NCBI RefSeq assembly: GCF_026191915.1
Contig: NZ_JAIMBY010000004.1
Location: 186,001-250,000, forward strand
Source: Acidiphilium sp. PA
GTDB lineage: Bacteria > Pseudomonadota > Alphaproteobacteria > Acetobacterales > Acetobacteraceae
Direction: 5' to 3'
Length of the DNA: 64,000 nucleotides
A model generated the notes under the pieces. That model ran no database searches, was not told the DNA's origin, and saw nothing but the letters and a program-made list of their open reading frames with translations. Shown in pieces: positions 62,250 through 64,000 of this stretch. Positions within the stretch are counted from its first letter, which is position 1; every line of letters begins with the position of its first letter. The position numbers were made by a program, and so were the translations under genes.

Positions 62250-63637
62250 AGACCGAAGGCGGGCGGTTCAGCCGTGGCTTCAAGGCCGCCCTGCTGGAAA
62301 CCATGGTCAAGACCCCCGCGGTCGAACCCCCGCTGCACGGCGGTACCAGAACGCCGGGCGCGGCAACGTCAGGCGGCAAATTCGATACGTCTTTCGAAAC
62401 CCTGCCCGCCTATCAGGCCTTCCGCACCCAGCGCGCGGTGGCCGATGCGCTGCATCTGAACTTCCCGTTCTACCGGGTGCACGATGCCATGGCCGGTGCG
62501 CGCAGCGTGATCGCCGGCCAGCCGGTGATCAATTTCGCTTCCTACGACTACCTCGGCCTGAATGGCCACCCGGACATCACCGCCGCCGTGATCGAGGCGA
62601 CAAAAACCTGGGGCACCAGCGTTTCCGCCAGCCGGATCACCGCCGGCGAGCGCGATTTCCACCGCCAGCTGGAACGCGCCCTGGCCGACATCTATGAGGC
62701 GGATGACGCGCTGGTGTTTGTCAGCGGCCACGCCACGGCCATCTCCACGGTCGCTGCCCTGCTGGGCCCGAAGGATTTGATCCTGCACGACAGCCTGATC
62801 CACAACTGCGTCGTGGTCGGCGCCCAGCTCAGCGGCGCCACCCGCCGGCCGTTCCCGCACAACGACCTCGCCGGCCTCGAGGCCATGCTCGCCGCCACGC
62901 GCGACAAATTCGAACGCGTCATGATCATCACCGAAGGCCTGTTCTCGATGGACGGCGACGGTCCCGACCTTGCCCGCCTGGTCGACATCAAGGACCGCTT
63001 CGATTGCTGGTTGATGGTCGATGAAGCCCACTCGGTCGGCGTGCTCGGCGCCACCGGCCGCGGCATCGCCGAACAAGCCGGCGTCGATCCCCGCCGCGTC
63101 GATATCTGGCTCGGCACGCTGTCGAAAACCCTGGTCAGCTGCGGCGGCTACGTCGCCGGCAGCCGCCCGCTGATCGATTTCCTGAAACTCGCCGCCCCCG
63201 GCATGGTCTACAGCGTTGGTATGTCCGCGCCCGCAGCGCTCGCCGCTCTCACCGCTATCGAGATCATGCGCCGCGAACCCGCGCGTATCGCCCGCCTGCA
63301 GGCCAACGGCCAGCTGTTCCTCCACCTCGCCCGCGAAGCCGGACTCGAGGTCGGCACCAGCGCCGGCTACGCCGTCACACCGGTCATCATCGGCGACTCC
63401 CTGCGCACCGTCCTGCTGGCCGAACGCCTGCTCAAACGCGGCATCAACGCCTTTCCGATCGTGCCGCCCGGCGTGCCGGAGAAGTCCGCCCGGTTGCGGT
63501 TCTTCATCTCGTCGGAACACACCGAAGCCGAAATCCGCGCCGCGGTTGCCGCCACCGCCGAAGAAGTCGCGGGCGTCGAACGCGAAGGCATCTCGCTCGG
63601 GACGATCGCCAAACTGATGATCAAGCGCGCCACCTGA
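62246..63637 (+). CDS. rkpG: Alpha-oxoamine synthase, RkpG-like
   Basis: A 463-residue PLP enzyme of the 8-amino-7-oxononanoate/serine palmitoyltransferase family. NFASYDYLGLNGHPDI, SVSASRITAGERDFHRQLERALADI, TEGLFSMDGDGPDLARLVDIKDRF, MVDEAHSVGVLG (Asp259, His262) and the PLP lysine Lys294 in LGTLSKTLVSCGGY are all in place. In S. meliloti RkpG follows RkpA and is thought to release or transfer its acyl chain, perhaps by condensation with an amino acid. An N-terminal extension of about 60 residues precedes the core. ATG overlaps the synthase stop (ATGA), so the two are coupled. Confidence 0.88.
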   Translation: MKTEGGRFSRGFKAALLETMVKTPAVEPPLHGGTRTPGAATSGGKFDTSFETLPAYQAFRTQRAVADALHLNFPFYRVHDAMAGARSVIAGQPVINFASYDYLGLNGHPDITAAVIEATKTWGTSVSASRITAGERDFHRQLERALADIYEADDALVFVSGHATAISTVAALLGPKDLILHDSLIHNCVVVGAQLSGATRRPFPHNDLAGLEAMLAATRDKFERVMIITEGLFSMDGDGPDLARLVDIKDRFDCWLMVDEAHSVGVLGATGRGIAEQAGVDPRRVDIWLGTLSKTLVSCGGYVAGSRPLIDFLKLAAPGMVYSVGMSAPAALAALTAIEIMRREPARIARLQANGQLFLHLAREAGLEVGTSAGYAVTPVIIGDSLRTVLLAERLLKRGINAFPIVPPGVPEKSARLRFFISSEHTEAEIRAAVAATAEEVAGVEREGISLGTIAKLMIKRAT

Positions 63638-64000
63638 TGACCACACCAAACCGCATCGTCATTACCGGCGCGTCCAGCGGCATCGGCGCTGCACTCGCAC
63701 TTCATTACGCCGCACCGGGCGTCATGCTCATTCTCATCGCCCGCAACGAGACCCGCCTCGCCACCATCGCCACCGCCGCACGCGCCAAGGGTGCGATCGT
63801 CGAAACCGCCAGCATCGATACCCGCGACACGGCAACCCTCACGGCGTTCCTCACCGCCAGCGACAGCGCCCATCCGATTGATCTGCTGATCGCCAACGCC
63901 GGCGTGCTCGAAGGCCGCACCGCCGATGGCACCCTGGAAGATTTCGCCACTGCCGCCCGCGTTATTGAAATCAACCTGCTCGGCGCCCTTGCCACCGCGC
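63637..64000 (+). CDS. rkpH: Short-chain dehydrogenase, RkpH-like, N-terminal part
   Basis: The first 121 codons of an SDR are visible; the gene runs off the right edge. The cofactor loop GASSGIG is at residues 11-17, DTRD at the adenine-binding turn and IANAGVLEG in the middle. ATG shares one base with the stop of the previous gene (TGATG). As the third gene after the synthase and the oxoamine synthase it matches the order rkpA-rkpG-rkpH, where the SDR would reduce the keto lipid. Confidence 0.85.
   Translation, partial: MTTPNRIVITGASSGIGAALALHYAAPGVMLILIARNETRLATIATAARAKGAIVETASIDTRDTATLTAFLTASDSAHPIDLLIANAGVLEGRTADGTLEDFATAARVIEINLLGALATA

Overview
The window is 64 kb of GC-rich bacterial chromosome with very little non-coding DNA. 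Protein similarities recognised by eye point to an alphaproteobacterium, most likely of the family Acetobacteraceae. The pointers are a Gluconobacter-type 5-ketogluconate reductase beside an idonate dehydrogenase, a membrane-anchored three-haem cytochrome c of the acetic-acid-bacterial dehydrogenase type, an RkpA/RkpG/RkpH-like set and an ECF sigma-F/NrsF pair. No genus is claimed. No rRNA, CRISPR array or intact insertion sequence was seen. Two tRNA genes are present.

Layout. Positions 1-6152 (minus strand) hold the str operon (rpsL, rpsG, tuf) and, after a clear terminator, the S10 operon (rpsJ, rplC, rplD, rplW, rplB, rpsS, rplV, start of rpsC). fusA is missing between rpsG and tuf. Upstream lies a foreign-looking acetyltransferase gene and then only the last ~200 codons of rpoC with its terminator, so this conserved neighbourhood has been rearranged. 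Positions 8.4-13.8 kb carry a GBBH-like/DUF971 protein, a Trm112-like protein, tRNA-Arg and tRNA-Lys, a triheme cytochrome c, a GNAT protein, a nitrilase-family hydrolase and lpxB. Positions 14.1-21.6 kb (minus) form a tightly coupled six-gene surface-glycan operon: three glycosyltransferases, an ABC exporter, an outer-membrane beta-barrel protein and a histidine phosphatase. It is followed by a decayed UDP-glucose dehydrogenase gene.

Positions 21.8-28.4 kb hold a second beta-barrel protein, a DUF6502/DUF5666 pair, two tiny secreted proteins ending at a strong terminator, a methyltransferase and a HerA-like ATPase. Positions 28.6-36.5 kb form an uptake locus: DcaP-like porin, ABC importer of the nitrate/sulfonate family, MFS transporter and an OmpR-type two-component system. 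Positions 36.5-38.8 kb hold the sigma-F/NrsF pair. It is divergent from a tiny exported two-cysteine protein and an uncharacterised protein, which are preceded by an exact sigma-F-like promoter (GTAACC, 16 nt, CGTA).

Positions 38.9-45.6 kb form a sugar-acid regulon: a ribose-type ABC importer, a gluconate 5-dehydrogenase-like SDR, L-idonate 5-dehydrogenase and a LacI/GntR-type repressor, with a GntR-like operator between the divergent genes. Then come eutBC, an aldo/keto reductase, a small periplasmic protein, and a complete branched-chain amino acid ABC operon (livKHMGF). The right end (54.8-64 kb) is an rkpAGH-like set: a 2473-residue multidomain polyketide/fatty-acid synthase, an alpha-oxoamine synthase and the start of an SDR, probably making a lipid for a surface polysaccharide.

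A T-rich palindromic repeat (core CTTCTTTTTT, short loop, AAAAAAGAAG) recurs at gene ends. Two places have a mirrored pair of copies around a GC-rich hairpin.
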